Source: Heterobilharzia americana (Eukaryota > Platyhelminthes > Trematoda > Strigeidida > Schistosomatidae). Taken from it: DNA of 64,000 bases. Positions 35,000-47,035 of this stretch are shown here, in pieces. The stretch spans positions 26,117,661-26,181,660 of the forward strand of contig OX104127.1 in assembly GCA_944470555.2 (NCBI GenBank), read 5' to 3'. Numbering within the stretch: the stretch's first letter is position 1; every line of letters starts with the position of its first letter. Position numbers and translations under genes: made by a program. The notes beneath the pieces were generated by a model. It was given only the letters and a program-made list of their open reading frames with translations. It did no database searches and was not told the origin of the DNA.

Positions 35000-35002
35000 T
35001 AT
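34933..35002. repeat. (TA)n microsatellite
   Basis: About 70 bases of alternating T and A, interrupted once by G at 34981. Reading frames through it would give Tyr-Ile polymers and are not genes. Confidence 0.95.
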
Positions 35003-35039
35003 AGATGAATGATATAATGTTGATAAACAGAAAGATGAC

Positions 35040-35640
35040 GAATAAGATGTCAGAAGTGGCCTTTAGTTTAGCTTACTGAAGGCCAAGGGAGAAGTAATGC
35101 TTGGACATATTCTTTCTGAATGCTGAGTTCAGGCTTGATCAGTCTTATTGCGACAGCCTGTACTATGTTGAGCAGGCATTGGCGAGCTACGTGTGGTATC
35201 GTTTTTGGAATGCCCTTTGTCAACTAGGTGTGCTAGGATATTCTTTTACAACGCCTAGCTAGAGCAGTCAGTAGGACGTTTTATGCAGGTCGGCCTTGTA
35301 TATCATTCAGTAGTCGGCCAATGTTCACTCCGAGCCTAAAAGATAGCCTACCTAATCTCAGCTCTTCATTCTAAATATGTCAATTTAACTGTTTCTGTGG
35401 AAGCAGTTACATAGGGCGTACAATTAGGCATGTGTATCTCCGGATACGAGGGCATTTACCAGATTGCTTTGGAAAGGGTGAAGTGAAAGTGGTGAAAAGT
35501 TCCCTTCTAGGGCATCTAGTCGACACACGGCATCACATAGATACTAATACAGCTTTCAGTGTCATTCATCGTGTTCTAAAAACGATACCATATGCCATAT
35601 ACCATATGTTGCTTGTATGATCCCGTCGTTCAGTGGATCA
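35040..35640. mobile_element. Head-to-head pair of Penelope-like endonuclease fragments
   Basis: Minus strand 35290-35050 encodes ILAHLVDKGHSK and DQAELSIQKEY-like residues, the C-terminal part of a GIY-YIG region. Plus strand 35370-35620 encodes QFNCFCGSSYIGRTIRHVYL, then IRGHLPDCFGKGEVKVVKSS, then LLGHLVDTRHHIDTNTAFSV. The YIG motif and the following Arg are intact on the + strand. The CFCG form links it to the fragment at 8690-9062. The two halves face each other with the break near 35300-35330. Confidence 0.72.
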
Positions 35641-35985
35641 AACTGATCAGTCTTTATTGGTATATAGGCTCCCACGTGGATGCCTCGACATTACCTATGT
35701 CTCAGTTATATATTGCTGATGGATAGTGGCTAGAGACTGATCATTTCGGTTCACTCAGCGATGGGATAATGAAAGAAACAACATTAAAACTATGCCTAAT
35801 GCACAAGAAGTGGCTATCGTGACTCAGTGGTTTAGTGGACAACACTCTGGAGTTTGAAGCGAAAGGTTCCGAGTCCGAGTCCTAGTGGGAAGAACATCGC
35901 TTACTGGAAGGTAACTACATCCATCTGAAGAGCTCCGGACTGGACGAAACGTGCATCCTGGATTCCACTCTTAACCACTCTAAAA
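35615..35985 (+). mobile_element. SMalpha SINE, inverted part-copy followed by + unit
   Basis: The minus-strand part (cccgtcgttcagtggatcaa, ggctcccacgtggatgcctc) to about 35715 is followed by the + unit with aagaagtggctatcgtgact, tRNA-like box gaggttccgagtccgagtcc-type residues at 35860-35885, and a hammerhead at 35919-35963. Confidence 0.8.
35919..35963 (+). ncRNA. Hammerhead ribozyme core, plausible
   Basis: ATCCAT, then CTGAAGA, a variable stem II, GAAA, CGTGCATC and CTGGAT. The CUGAnGA and GAAA boxes and the AUC cleavage triplet are all present. One mismatch next to the cleavage site in stem I and one in stem II make activity uncertain. Confidence 0.6.
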
Positions 35986-37305
35986 TTACCATTATCATAG
36001 GAGAATTTACTGATGGTCATGGTTTTCAATGATCGAATTATTACCAATCGATCAACTATTTGGCCCAAATCATCGTGCACTGAAGTATTGTGTTTGTGAT
36101 AACCAGTGAAAGCATAGATTTGAACCATCAACTAAACAACTATTAGTTGTCTTGTAGGATCAGTAATGGGTCCAGAAGTGTCGAATGAAAGAATTAAGTT
36201 CCATTGTTCAAAGGTTGATATCATGCTTTTGAAAAATGAAATTGTCTATTTCATTATTAAAAACAGTCATCTATAGACGTTCCCCCTTCTGTAAATATGA
36301 ATTAATAATTTTTAAACTTTTCTTTGGATCTCACTCTTGAAAGAATATACCAATAAGGACACTGAGTGGTTGTGAATGACTTCTTGTAGGACTGGATAAT
36401 AATAATAATGACCGCTTCATTGCAAGTAGTATGTATGACAGTATAGAATTCTCGGCATATAATTTTCCAAAAAAATTCACTCCTGGAACAATACTTTCAA
36501 AAGAAATGGTTATTACTTCTGAAAGATGTTAATAATAAAAGTATTCAACGCAATAATATGAAATAGCCAGCTGGTTCTGGATGGGCATCTGGTCGATAAT
36601 GTAGAATCAACAGACATGTAAGTGTAATTTTGGTGGTGGTGGAGGTTCAATCAGACAGCACAAAAAAACTGCAACTCAAGCTAATCACCTAACGGATAGA
36701 AATATAATGCACTTTTTGCACCGGAAAGTCCATTTCTATATAACGTAACATTTTCTTTTTGCTTTGTTACTGACTTGAGAAAGGGGGAGACGAGAACGGT
36801 TTAAAAATGTGCAAGAGTACATGATACGTTCAAAGAACATATTTAAATGATTAAAACAAATTGAAAGGAAAGAATTATATTATAAAATGTTCGATGGATA
36901 AATTTGGTAGCCCAAAGTTCAAGCAGGCCGCCTGAGATACATCGATTGATACACTGGTAGTTAGAATTCAATCGAAAGTTAAGACTAGACAACATGAAGT
37001 TGGTCACCCTCAAACGATTATTCACTGTACACTTTCTGATTATTTAAGGAAGTGAAACAAAATGAAACTAGATTTCATAAAGAAAGCAAACACCAAACTA
37101 TTCATATGATGCACTCATAAAGGAGCATATTATTTTCTAAAGAGTACTTCACAGATATATTCATGACATAATAACTTATGATGTACACTGGGATATTTCT
37201 CCTTTAAGAAGGTGGCAGATTTTTCTAGTCAGTAATCCAAACAAAGGAAAGATTTTATATTGATTTTATATTTAACAATATTGAGAATTAAAGATAAAGG
37301 AAAGG
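35986..37305. other. Non-coding sequence, nothing recognised
   Basis: No gene, RNA or repeat family could be supported apart from short low-complexity stretches (aataataataatg near 36400, ggtggtggtggagg near 36630). Confidence 0.45.
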
Positions 37306-37309
37306 ATAG

Positions 37310-37620
37310 TGTTATTGCTTGTATTACAACGTCGTTGATTGGACCGAATTGATCAGTCTCTATTGACATATGGGCTCCTGTGGGGATGCTTCGATGTTGC
37401 CTGTGTTTTAATTATGTATAGTAATGATGGGCAGTGGCTAGTAGTGGAATCCAGGATGCGCATTTCGTCTTACTTTGGACTCGTCAGCTGGATGTACCTG
37501 CTTCCCAGTGAGTGACGCTGTTCCTACCGGGACTCGGACTCGGGAGCAATTGCTTCGGACGCGAGAGCGTTCTCCACTACACCACCGAGCCACGATAACC
37601 ACTTCTTGTGAAACGGGTAT
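37310..37620 (-). mobile_element. SMalpha SINE, complete-looking unit
   Basis: On the minus strand the unit reads: ttgcacaagaagtgg-type start, tRNA-like region with A box (cgtggctcggtggtgtagtg) and B box (ccgagtccgagtcccgg), then hammerhead (37493-37449), then ccactactagccactgccca and a 3' part with caatcaacgacgttgtaata. Schistosome SMalpha elements have this tRNA-head plus hammerhead organisation. Confidence 0.85.
37449..37493 (-). ncRNA. Hammerhead ribozyme, core boxes intact
   Basis: Minus strand: ATCCAG, CTGACGA, stem-loop II, GAAA, TGCGCATC, CTGGAT. Stem I has six perfect pairs (AUCCAG/CUGGAU), the cleavage triplet is AUC, and both conserved boxes are unchanged. Stem II has one C-A mismatch. 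Stem III is very short, as usual in this family. Confidence 0.75.
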
Positions 37621-37624
37621 AGTT

Positions 37625-37815
37625 TTAGTGTTAAAGCTTGTATTACACCATCGTAGGTTGGACCGAATTGATCAGTCTCTATTGGCATGTGGGGTCCTGT
37701 GCAGATCCCGGTGGGAACAACAACACTCACTGGAAGACAGGTAAATCTAGCTGACGAGTCCCAAATCGGACGAAATGGTCATCCTGGATCCCACTGCTAG
37801 CCACTGCCCATCATT
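37625..37815 (+). mobile_element. SMalpha hybrid: minus-strand piece joined to + hammerhead piece
   Basis: Bases 37635-37705 are the minus-strand SMalpha 3' part (ttggaccgaattgatcagtc). At about 37705 the sequence switches to + orientation (cggtgggaacaacaacactc), followed by an intact-looking hammerhead and ccactgctagccactgccca. Confidence 0.8.
37744..37790 (+). ncRNA. Hammerhead ribozyme, core boxes intact
   Basis: ATCTAG, CTGACGA, GTCC...GGAC stem II, GAAA, TGGTCATC, CTGGAT. Stem I pairs ATCTAG with CTGGAT using one U-G. The cleavage triplet is AUC. Confidence 0.75.
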
Positions 37816-37889
37816 ACTAAAGGAAAGGTTATTTACGTCAGTAGTGACACCTTTCTTGACACATGAAAATATAACAGGAAATCTTCAAT

Positions 37890-38025
37890 GTGAATGCGTG
37901 GATGGGTACTGAATCTCCTTGTTCAATATTGTCTGCATAAAATCATTTTCTTCTAAAATATGCCTACCAATCACTGAGTGTGGAATTTGCTGTCTTTTGC
38001 TATTTGATGTGTGATGTATGTTTGT
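37890..38025 (-). repeat. Dispersed repeat, inverted relative to 47955-48090
   Basis: The segment ggtactgaatctccttgttc through tgctgtcttttgctatttga is the reverse complement of 47960-48080. Both copies lie next to SMalpha units. No known family is assigned. Confidence 0.75.
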
Positions 38026-38114
38026 GTGCCTTTATTCATTCTATACTTCTTTATAAATACGGGTTAAAGCCTTCTTTAGAAAGTGGATTGTCACAGTCAA
38101 TCGTAAACTAGAAA

Positions 38115-38428
38115 TCCTTCACCTACACATGAAAACACACCTCGATATTGCCTGAATGTTAATTATGATAAATTGGTTGGTTGCGGCTAGCAGAGGAATC
38201 CAGGACGTGCGCTTCGTCCTATTTGGGATTCTCCAACTAGATGTACCTGCACCCCAGTGATGTTGTTTCCACCGGGACTCCAACCCCGCACCCACTGCTT
38301 CAAACACTAAGGCGTTGTCCACTATGCCACGGAGTAACGGTAGCCACTTCTTGTGCAACAGATAGTAGTTATTACTATTTATTGACATACTTGTTCTTCT
38401 CTGTTGTATTTTGTTGGATCGAATTGTA
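38115..38428 (-). mobile_element. SMalpha SINE, degenerate hammerhead
   Basis: The minus strand has the tRNA-like head (cgttactccgtggcatagtg near 38335) and a hammerhead at about 38190-38240 in which CUGA-GA is changed to TTGGAGA and GAAA to GAAG, so not active. A further SMalpha-like end (ttgttggatcgaattgta) at 38411-38428 abuts the RTE. Confidence 0.75.
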
Positions 38429-41400
38429 CTTGGGTTCCTAGTGGAACATAACGGCTTCACTAGCACGGCACCATTTCAATCTACTCTCTCCACTCTCTTC
38501 AACCTGACGCCACGCCACCACTGCCCACAAACTTCCCATTTCTTCCTCACACCATCTCCTCCATGTTACCCTCCGCTCACACGCACAATTCGTCGTTTCC
38601 CATTTCCCTTCCACTCGACAGTCTGAGCTGGTCTGGCACATGACGTCCTTTAAACCGTCTCTCCAATGGATGTCCATCACAATCCGATCGATCTCCACCT
38701 TCTTCTGAATATTTGTTGGCTGATAACCACTCAGTTGATTGGTTCATTGCAGGATCAGCCAGATTTCCTCCTCACTTATTCTTATTATTCTGGCCATCCA
38801 TCCAATCTCCACCTTCAGTATCGGATGAGCGTAGGTGGCAGGTGTTGTTCATGTACGTCTGCATTTTGTTTGAAATGCTATTCATAACGCGCCAAGTCTC
38901 TCAGCCATCACACAGAAGCACTGACATACTTGACTGAGTTACTGTTTGAAATGCTGATCTTGTCCACGCTCTATGCTAGATGGAGTGGAGTGGAGTGCAG
39001 TGCCGTGCAGTGTAGTGCAGTAGATCTCCACACTGATTTCAGATTGATGCAGGAAGGCCTGTCTTGTTGTCTTTCCGATTCTGGCTGTTTGACATCCTCA
39101 TTCGTACCTGTGCCGCGTATAGTTGAGAGTATGCCCCCTAGGTAGGTAAATAGAAGAAAGATACAACCTCGTTCATATTTCTTCTTCTGATGGTGATTGG
39201 TGCTTGTTGCTGTAGTTGTTTGGTTGGTTGGTTGGTTATCTCCCCTGTCTCCTCCACGTCCACCTGAAGGAAGTCCCGTCTTCGTTGCCTCTTCTGCCAA
39301 CCTGTTGGTTTTCGCCTGGAGATCTTCGAGATTGTGCGACAGACATCATCGTTGGCAAAATCCGGATCTTCTAGGGTATTTTCATCGGTCCAACCAGCGT
39401 ATGCCCCACTTCTCACTTCTCACATTTTGTCGCATAATCCAGTCCAGTCCAGTCCAGTTGACCACAAACAGGAAGATCATTGTTGATAGTAAATAATCTT
39501 GTCTCACTCCTCTCCCCTGTCTTCACTTCAAAGGCATCAATCAGCTTTCCACTGCGTTGTGAATCACTTGACATGTGGCATCATATAGCATAGCATATAG
39601 CTGTTGGATGACGTTGATAAAGATTCGTGGCACTAAAGCCGTATTGTTGAAGCAACAGCTGCCAAGTAACTCGTCGGTAGACTCTGTCAAACTGTGCACC
39701 CTTCAAAATAGATGAAGTTGAGGTTGAGCTGATTTCAGCAACTCTATGGCCTTCACTTCTGCTTTTGTTGGAGGGCTTGTGTTCATTGATAATGTTGTGG
39801 CTGCTGGCAGTATTTCTCAACGAGTTGCAGGTGGTCGTCGATTCAAGGTTTTTTGAAGTGGTCAGTCCATCGTTTCCTTTGTTCCTCCTCTTCAGTGGCA
39901 ACTACATTTCCTTCACTATCTCTCATTGGTTTCATCTGTGTTGATCTCTTCCCTCAAAGATAGTAGCCTGGTCATTTGATGAGGCGTTAATAGGTCTCTA
40001 TCTCTCCTACCTGCAGCCTACTCTGCTTCACTTGCAAGTGTGTCAGAGAAGTCTCTTTGGTCTTTGTGCACACTCTTCTTCGCTTCCTTATCCAGTGTTT
40101 TGTAGGTTGTGTTCAGTTCCCCTCTTCCCTCTTCATACTCGCACTGTACTGCACTGGTTTATCTCCTGCTTCACCATCCTCATCTCCCTCCTCTATCAGC
40201 TTCCATGTGTCCATCGAGATCCATTCCTGTCCTCTCTTACTGCTTCTTCTTCCTTCCTAGTACGGTTATGCGAGTTTCCCTCCACATCTATTTCAAAGAG
40301 TTCCAGTTCCAGTGTTCTCCCATGCTGGTTTCCTCAGGGATGTCCTTAATATCTCCCATATTGTCTTCATGAGTGACGTGAAGATGTCCTTTGTAGTTTC
40401 CTCCTTCAGTTTCTGTTCCAGGTGTTGAACTTCAACTCTGGTCAATCATCAGCTCTTTGAAGACTTTCAACTTGATTTTCAGGTTAGGTTTCTTGCACTA
40501 CATGGTCAGTGGTGTAAACCCATATCTCCTTCCCTTCTTGGTCTTGTGTCCAGTAAGCTGCGTCTCCACTTTCTTAACATTGAGATGAAGTCGACCTGAT
40601 TTTTAGTGTAGTGTGTCCTGACGTCTGGTGAAATCAAATCCATGTCGCTCGCCTCGTGAATATCCTTGTGTTTGTACACACTGCCTCCCTCCAATCACCA
40701 AATCGTTGAATGAGCAAAGTCTGCAAACCGTTCTCCATTCTCATTCATTCCACCGAGTGCTTCTCCGCTCATGATTCCTCCTCTCCCTGTGTTGTCCGCT
40801 CTCACTTTCGCATTCACGTCACCCCACCCATTAGAACTTTGACGTCGTCAACTGGGGTGGGGTTTTGTCTAGTACTGATTGCAGTTATCTGTAGAATTCC
40901 TCCTTCTTCTCTCGATCTGCTAATTATTTGTAAGTGCATAGCGTGGCACTGAATGATTGTGACTTTCCTTCGTTTCGAGTTGAACCTTGGTGTCGTGATC
41001 CTGATCCTGCAGGAGGAGATTGATTTGCACTGCATGAGAGCCTTTGACGCTCTCGTGGACGTCAAGATGGCCACTCCAAAACTCAGTGTGTTCATGGTTG
41101 TCTTCTGGGTAACCGGAGTAGATTGTTGGCAGTTTTAAGAGTCGACTTCCATTCCATTTGCAGATTCCTTGCAGATTCCCAGCACATCTATGCCATATCT
41201 TCTCATCTACTTTCAATCTCGGTAACCTTGCCAGCCAGCTTCAAACATTATGTCAACATTCCATCTCACCATATTTACTTTCGCTCCATCGTAGGAGAGA
41301 AGACACATCGGCCAGTTGGTTGGCTTTTCTGAGGCTTTCACCAACCAGCGTTATTCCGTCTCCCCGATTCCAGACAGGAATAAGTTTGTTTCTATTTTTT

Positions 41401-41541
41401 ATACTTTCTTTGTGCTTTGAAGTTTCTGTAGCGATGAGATTGGTTTTTCAGGGTAGGATTGCCAGCCCTATGTCCAACCTTCCTTCTTGTCTCGGGCCTA
41501 CGACCGGCTAGTAACTAGCGAACTAGTTAACTAGGTGAGGT
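38429..41541 (-). mobile_element. RTE retrotransposon, long minus-strand copy with 418-bp internal deletion
   Basis: It runs on the minus strand from the 5' leader (ctagttaactagttcgctag, 41541 region) through endonuclease remnants (near 41216-40506: NLQGICKWNGS, PRFNSKRRKVTIIQCHA) and RT remnants to the 3' end at 38429. Compared with its duplicate at 55133-58886 it lacks about 418 bp at 39735 and the terminal TAA tail. Numerous stops and frameshifts show it is dead. Pentamer repeats are seen at 38983-39020. Confidence 0.9.
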
Positions 41542-41544
41542 TTC

Positions 41545-41965
41545 TAGGATTTACTTGTAATTCTCCCTCATTTCATTCAATCGAATTGTTCGACCTCAGT
41601 CGGCATATGGGTTCTTAAATGGATGCCTCGATATTGCCTGAATGTTAATTGCTGTGATTTGTTTGGTTGTGACTGTCAGGAGAATCCAGGATGCGTGTTC
41701 CCTCTTATTTGGAACTCGTCAGCTGGATACACCTGCACCCTACTGCCGAGTGATGTTGTTCCCACTGAAACTCGAACCGTGTACCCGTCAACTGAAACGA
41801 TAGCCACTTCCTGGATAAAGCCTTGGCGTTTGAAGTGATGGATATGAGGTTCAGATCTCAGTGAGAACAACATCAATTCACACTGGGATGCAGGCAAATC
41901 CGACTGACGAGTTCCGAATAGGACGAAACGCGCATCTTGGATTGATTCCTCTGCTAACCACAACC
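41545..41965. mobile_element. SMalpha pair, minus unit then + unit
   Basis: Minus-strand unit from 41545 to about 41815 (gacctcagtcggcatatggg, a hammerhead remnant near 41680-41730 with GGAA in place of GAAA). Then a + unit with ggcgtttgaagtgatggata and an intact-looking hammerhead at 41897-41943, ending tcctctgctaaccacaacca. It directly flanks the 5' end of the RTE copy. Confidence 0.8.
41897..41943 (+). ncRNA. Hammerhead ribozyme, core boxes intact
   Basis: AATCCGA, CTGACGA, GTTCC...GGAC, GAAA, CGCGCATC, TTGGATT. Stem I can form seven pairs including one G-U next to the core; the cleavage triplet is AUC; CUGAnGA and GAAA are unchanged. An identical copy is at 59242-59288. Confidence 0.78.
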
Positions 41966-42369
41966 AACCAAATTATCATAATTACTAGCTTTTTACACCA
42001 TGCCTGCAATCGAAGGAGTATCGAAAATCCTTTCAGTTGAAGCAGTGAACACAATTAACCACATAAATATCAACCATATTATTGCATCAAGAGTTTAATG
42101 AATTCAACAGAAATTAGTACAAACTGTTGGCCATGAAACATTTAAGCGGAAATAAGACTAATATCATCCATCATGAGAGCAAGTGAATGAAATATCGTAG
42201 TGGCAATGAACTCAAGTGGTTATGAGAAAAGAGTAAGAGAATACAATAATATTGATCCACACCAAAAGATAAATACTGTACACTGAACAAACAGAAAACT
42301 GTAAATATAAGAGGGATACAATATTTAAAGGATAAATTAAGTCCTTCGTTATAGTTCTCATTAACTAAA

Positions 42370-43235
42370 AAGTTGACAGAAGAGACGGGACAGCGAAAAC
42401 GGGACTTCAAGTGAATGTAGAGAAGATGGAGGTGATGAAGATACCCAACCAACAACGGCATCAACAACAAGGGACACCGATCAACACCAACCGGAGAAAA
42501 CTAAATCAAGTAGTCTCTTTCACCTACCTAGACAAGGCATCATCGTTTCAACTGCAGATGTCACAGGCACAGACGAGGATGTCAAAACTAGCCAGGATCG
42601 GAGAGACAGCAAGATAGGATTTCATTAATCTGAAATCAATGTGGAGATCTACTCCACTCAACACAAAGTGTGAGCAACATCCGGATTTTCAACACCAATT
42701 CAGTCAAGTAAGTCAGTGTTTCTATGTGGTGGTCTATAAACTTGGCCTGTCACGAAAAGCATTTCCAACAAACTACAGACATTGATCAACACCTGCCACC
42801 TACGCTCACTCGATACTGAAGATGGAGATCAGATGGCCAGAATAATAAGATTATGCAACCAAAAACTCACTCTGGTAACGAACCAACCAACCAACAACCT
42901 ATCACTCAACAAATATGCAGAAGAGAGTGGAGATCGATTGGATTGGATTGGATTGGATTGGATTGGGCATACACTGAGATGTTCGATTGGGGGCATCACG
43001 CTACAGGCCAGACCAAGCCCTCGAGTGGAATTCAAATGGGAAACGATGAGTTGGGCACCCGAGGTGAGGGTGACGTGGAGGAGACCATGTGAGGAAGAAA
43101 TGCAAGCTTGTGGACGGTCGTGGAATCAGGTTGAAAAGACTGCAGAGAGGAGAGTGCAATGGAGACATACTACTGAACCTCCATGTTCCACTAGGAACCC
43201 AAGGGAAAGTTAATAAACAATAATAATAATAATAG
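42370..43235 (+). mobile_element. RTE retrotransposon 3' fragment
   Basis: It starts at the equivalent of about 23545 (acagaagagacgggacagcg) and ends cactaggaacccaagggaaa plus AATAATAATAATA. GGATT is repeated about six times at 42936-42965 at the trp-ile-gly-his (WIGH) codons, where the full copy has a single unit. Frames of 68 to 143 codons remain, encoding the GHTLRCSIGGITLQA-like tail, but none is a complete gene. Confidence 0.88.
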
Positions 43236-43249
43236 TAGTTCTTATTAAG

Positions 43250-43471
43250 ATCAAAATGTATCAGTCAAAATCCAGTAGATCCGATAAACTACCACAAATC
43301 CCCAACAAGGGTATCCCCCTCAGACAGTCTGTGGATTTTACTAACCTCAGAGAAATATTATTTAACAAAGTATCTATCACAAATGGTAAAATCACACGAA
43401 AAGACATCAGAATATACCTAAGACAATTAATTGCTTCTATGAACTTCGACAAAACAACAAGTATCCTGTAA
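43250..43471 (+). pseudogene. PLE reverse transcriptase N-terminal fragment
   Basis: The frame starting 43256 encodes LPQIPNKGIPLRQSVDFTN, which resembles the PLE block LP-x-IHK-x-G-P-x-RPIVDF seen at 20988 and 52990. Beyond it (ILFNKVSITNGK) the similarity ends. It abuts the RTE tail, so the RTE may have inserted in PLE sequence. Confidence 0.55.
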
Positions 43472-44019
43472 ATTCGATCTTGTCGTATTCAGTGGTAAAA
43501 TATTCACTTCATCTTTTACTGAAGAAGACGAATAGTCCTAATCTTTGGTGTTTGTTGATTGTCCGTCAACATGCTTTTTAAACATGCGTTAGAAATCACT
43601 GATAAACTACTAAGATTATGTTACCTATAACATCCAAGATCTCTAGAAATATATTTTTACGATTAACAGTATTCACATTCAGTGTAAATCTTTACGGACA
43701 GATATATAGGGCATTGAGCATCCTCTAAGAATTCGTCTGAAGTACATGACGATGAGGTTATTATCATGAAACTTGACAGTAGCAAGGAGCTGTTCTAAAA
43801 CATGCATAATGAATGCCGTACGATTACTTTGACAAAATGTTTGAATATAGCAAGCGGGACGAAATCCGATGAATAAAGTGATGTCATTTTATTTCACAAC
43901 TACTTTTCAGCTACTGTAAACAGTCACAAAGTGTAGTAGTTATTATGACAAGATATTTCAAGTACACAACAAATTCATTGATAATATCTGGAGGTTTGTG
44001 GAGGTTTATTAGTTGATTT

Positions 44020-44390
44020 CAGGTTTGAGTTCATCTTGGACTGACATCAGTTGGAGGAACATTAGGAACCTGGGAGCATTAGACAGCCATATCGTCCAAC
44101 TAGTATAGGACTCCACAGCAATGCCCACCTATAACCCAACCTTGACAGGGATCGACCTCAGGACCTTCAGTTTCCATGGCCAGCAAGTTACCATTGAGCC
44201 ACTGTGTCAGAATCCAATGGTCCAATATCCTCGTTGAGTAACTGTCCTCATGTTTGACTTGATTGACTCCACTGGTCTAAATTCATTAGAACTTCGAGAG
44301 TCCCCTCTCACAGCAGTTAACCAATGAGTGCTCCCAGTTTTCTAATGTTCCTTCAACTGATGTTAGTCCATGATGAATTCAAACCTAAAA
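44020..44390 (-). repeat. tRNA-like repeat with terminal inverted repeats
   Basis: The ends (ttggactgacatcagttgga near 44040 and caactgatgttagtccatga near 44355) are inverted copies of each other over about 45 bases. The interior on the minus strand has an A-box-like gtggctcaatggtaacttgc and a B-box-like gaggtcgatccctgtc. It is related to 1485-1990. A SINE with a foldback or MITE-like arrangement is the likeliest description. Confidence 0.6.
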
Positions 44391-44869
44391 TCACTTATAA
44401 TCTTAATAGGGTGAAAGAAACCTTATTGTTAAGAGATAAGAAAGGAAGAGTAGTAAGGCAATAACGAGTTATACAATGAAAATGAAAAGGGAACGGGATC
44501 AAATCATACTCACTAAGACAGTGAGAGATTAACCACACTCCCCTTCTGTATGTTTTGTGGACCAGTTGGAGAAAGACCTGAAGTATGGCAGAGTGTAGAT
44601 GAAGAGGAATAAATATCCAACTACTATTAAACTGCATGCAGCAGCTGAAGAGTACTTGTGAAATAAAATGATTCCACTTCTTTCCATTGATAATCGATAT
44701 AACATGTAACGTGCTTCATCTAACTCTATCGAAGGATCCAAATGCATGAAATTCATCAAAGATACTGAATTCAATTTACCGAAATCAGCTTTTTTGGAAC
44801 GGATGTTAGAAAAAAACCAGAATAATAAATAAGCGGTAAATATTTTTTTAAACCAATATATTGTAATAG

Positions 44870-45800
44870 ATACTCAGACAAAATGATTGATTTTAAGCGA
44901 GGTGTCACTCCATTCAGAAGAGCTAGAACACACTGCAGTACAACAACTTCACGGAGAAACAAAGAAAATTACTTGATATCCATCCTAAAGGAGAACAGCC
45001 ACCTACGAAACTTTATCAGAAGATGCCCATCCCGTACATTATCAACTACAAAGTTATCGACAGAAATCAACAAATGCATCATCCTATCGTACATAAAGAA
45101 TATATCAGAAGTCACGACCAGATTACTGAGACCACTTGATGGGATTGGTATGACTCATAAACCAACAAATTCTCTCCAAACACAATTATGCAGACCAAAG
45201 GATGCAACAACCAAAGGAGACAAACCGAACATCATTTACAAAATTGACTGTAATAATTATAGTTAACACTACATTGAACAAAGTGGCTGCCATCTTCTCC
45301 TTCGTCTACACGAGCACCAATTGGCTATTAAACGTCACACATGACATTTCGCCACTCATTTCAATGCACGTGGATAACAAGTATGCAGATGAATTCAATT
45401 TCGACAGTGTAGAAATTTTGGATGGAGAGAGGAAACACAACGAGTATCAGAGAATTCGTAGAAGCTTGTGATTCAGGTCATTCAGTCAGTCAGTCAACAA
45501 TGAATAGATGTATAGACCTAGACCTGATCTATCAACAAATGGGGAAGATAATAAACGACAGAAAGGTCAGAGGTGAAGTAGAGGAACAACCAACAACAAA
45601 ATCTATACAATCAATGACACAATAATTAATGGAAACAACCAATCACAAAGCAGTTGGTCAGGGCAATCTGTAGAATCAGTCATGGAGAAATATTGGCAGC
45701 TCACTTCATACCGAATTTAGTGTTGATGATGTTGTCTAGGAAGACTATGAAATCTCCAGGATTAAACAACCCAGTTCAGAGAACACAATACAACTAATAG
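44870..45800 (+). mobile_element. Penelope-like element (PLE-B) 3' part
   Basis: A connector frame (44883-45266) encodes RRARTHCSTTTSRRNKENYL, then LSYIKNISEVTTRLLRPLDG, then KPNIIYKIDCNN. After a frame change come HYIEQSGCHLLLRLHEHQLA, then TSxHVDNKYADEFNF-type residues at 45360-45420. This is a GIY-YIG region (IIYKIDC, HYIEQSG) with Gly of YIG changed to Glu. The 3' end resembles 31200-31445. The RT domain is missing. Confidence 0.78.
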
Positions 45801-47035
45801 CGTCCACCTGAGCTACAAATATTCTTCACTATTTCGAAATGTCACTCTTTTCAGCGATATCATCATTTTCAAACTGTACTGTCGTACATAAATATTCTAT
45901 TCACATAGTAACAGAAAAGGAAGGTTTCATAAAATATTTTTGAACGAAATTCTGTTTAGATTATAAATTAGGAAATCAGGAAAAGCATCACATTGTGTTT
46001 GAATAGTTATCAAGATCAAAGTAACATTTGGTTACTATGTAAAATGATGTGATGTGGTTGAATGGGACTGGTGTATATAATGAGAAATCAGAATTATAAG
46101 GGTGGGAGAAGCGAATAAAAAAAATTTTTGAGCGTAAAATTCTGTTATAGGTCATATCTATTGCAGATCAGGTGATTGAACAATTATTTTAGAATGCAAA
46201 GTTCATACTTCAAAAGATTAATTACGTCAGCTACCATAGCTTGACGAAGTTTCAGGCGTACACCTTTCGTGCAGCTTCCGCAAACTCCATAGATGACACT
46301 GAAGTTGTTTTTTGCATTTACCAGGAGGTCATAGAGCTGCAAAGTACTCTCCTCCTAGCTTATTAAACTGCATATCCTTTGGCCATGAAAGTAAGTCTCT
46401 AGAAATCTGATCAATGAAGCTAACCGTCTTGTTACAACGGAAAAGGATAATTAAAGGGAGAATTAAAATCAGTTTCTTGAACACCGGAGGCAAATAACTT
46501 TACCAAGGTGTTTGAAAATGAAGTTAGGAATGTCTGAAAACTCCCTTAAGAAGAATGGGAAACACTTTGATAGTTCTATATCATAGGATAACTTTAGAAA
46601 GAAAGATTGAATTGCGTGCAACGAATCCTCTGAGTTCTATCCTTATGACGGTTAAAGGCTTAATACTGAATGAAAGTCAACAAAACAGCACTCGATGTAA
46701 TGCAACTCATACAAGAGTGACAACTAGGCAGGAAAGTAGCATAGAGCATGTTTAAAGAAAATTCCAAATACATCAAAGGAGGTCAAGAAACCGGACAACA
46801 AATCAACAATGGCATTAAACTGAATAAAGTCACCTTACAGAATTAATAAATTTTATTTCCTCTTTCATACACGTTTATTTGCTGACACTTTAGTTACCTA
46901 AACATTTCATCCTTTAGTATTACGTAACGTCTATTTTTCTAAGTTTTGACCTAAATTGTCTGTCTAAATGTTTACTACACTGTTCTCACTCTTCTTATCA
47001 TCATTAGGATAACTACCATTATCACTTTAACTATA
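45801..47035. other. AT-rich sequence, no gene recognised
   Basis: A frame at 46555-46755 has no known domain. Bases up to at least 46655 are part of the duplicated block. Confidence 0.45.

Larger units (their letters stand above)
38429..46655 (+). repeat. Large direct duplication, copy 1
   Basis: This block is repeated at 55146-64000 in the same orientation. The offset is 16717 at the start, 16787 after a pentamer expansion, 16915 after a GGTT expansion, 17333 after the 418-bp deletion, and 17345 from about 41600 onward. Long stretches are identical over several kilobases (for example 42000-46655 with only isolated differences). Copy 2 is cut by the window end, so the true extent is unknown. 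Confidence 0.95.

Noticed and set aside
34816..35004. Short + strand frame ending in a Tyr-Ile run
   Set aside because: The end is the (TA)n microsatellite and the start has no recognised domain.
42782..43213. 143-codon + strand frame repeated at 60127-60558
   Set aside because: It is the C-terminal tail of an RTE RT with frame breaks; its duplicate exists only because the whole block is duplicated.
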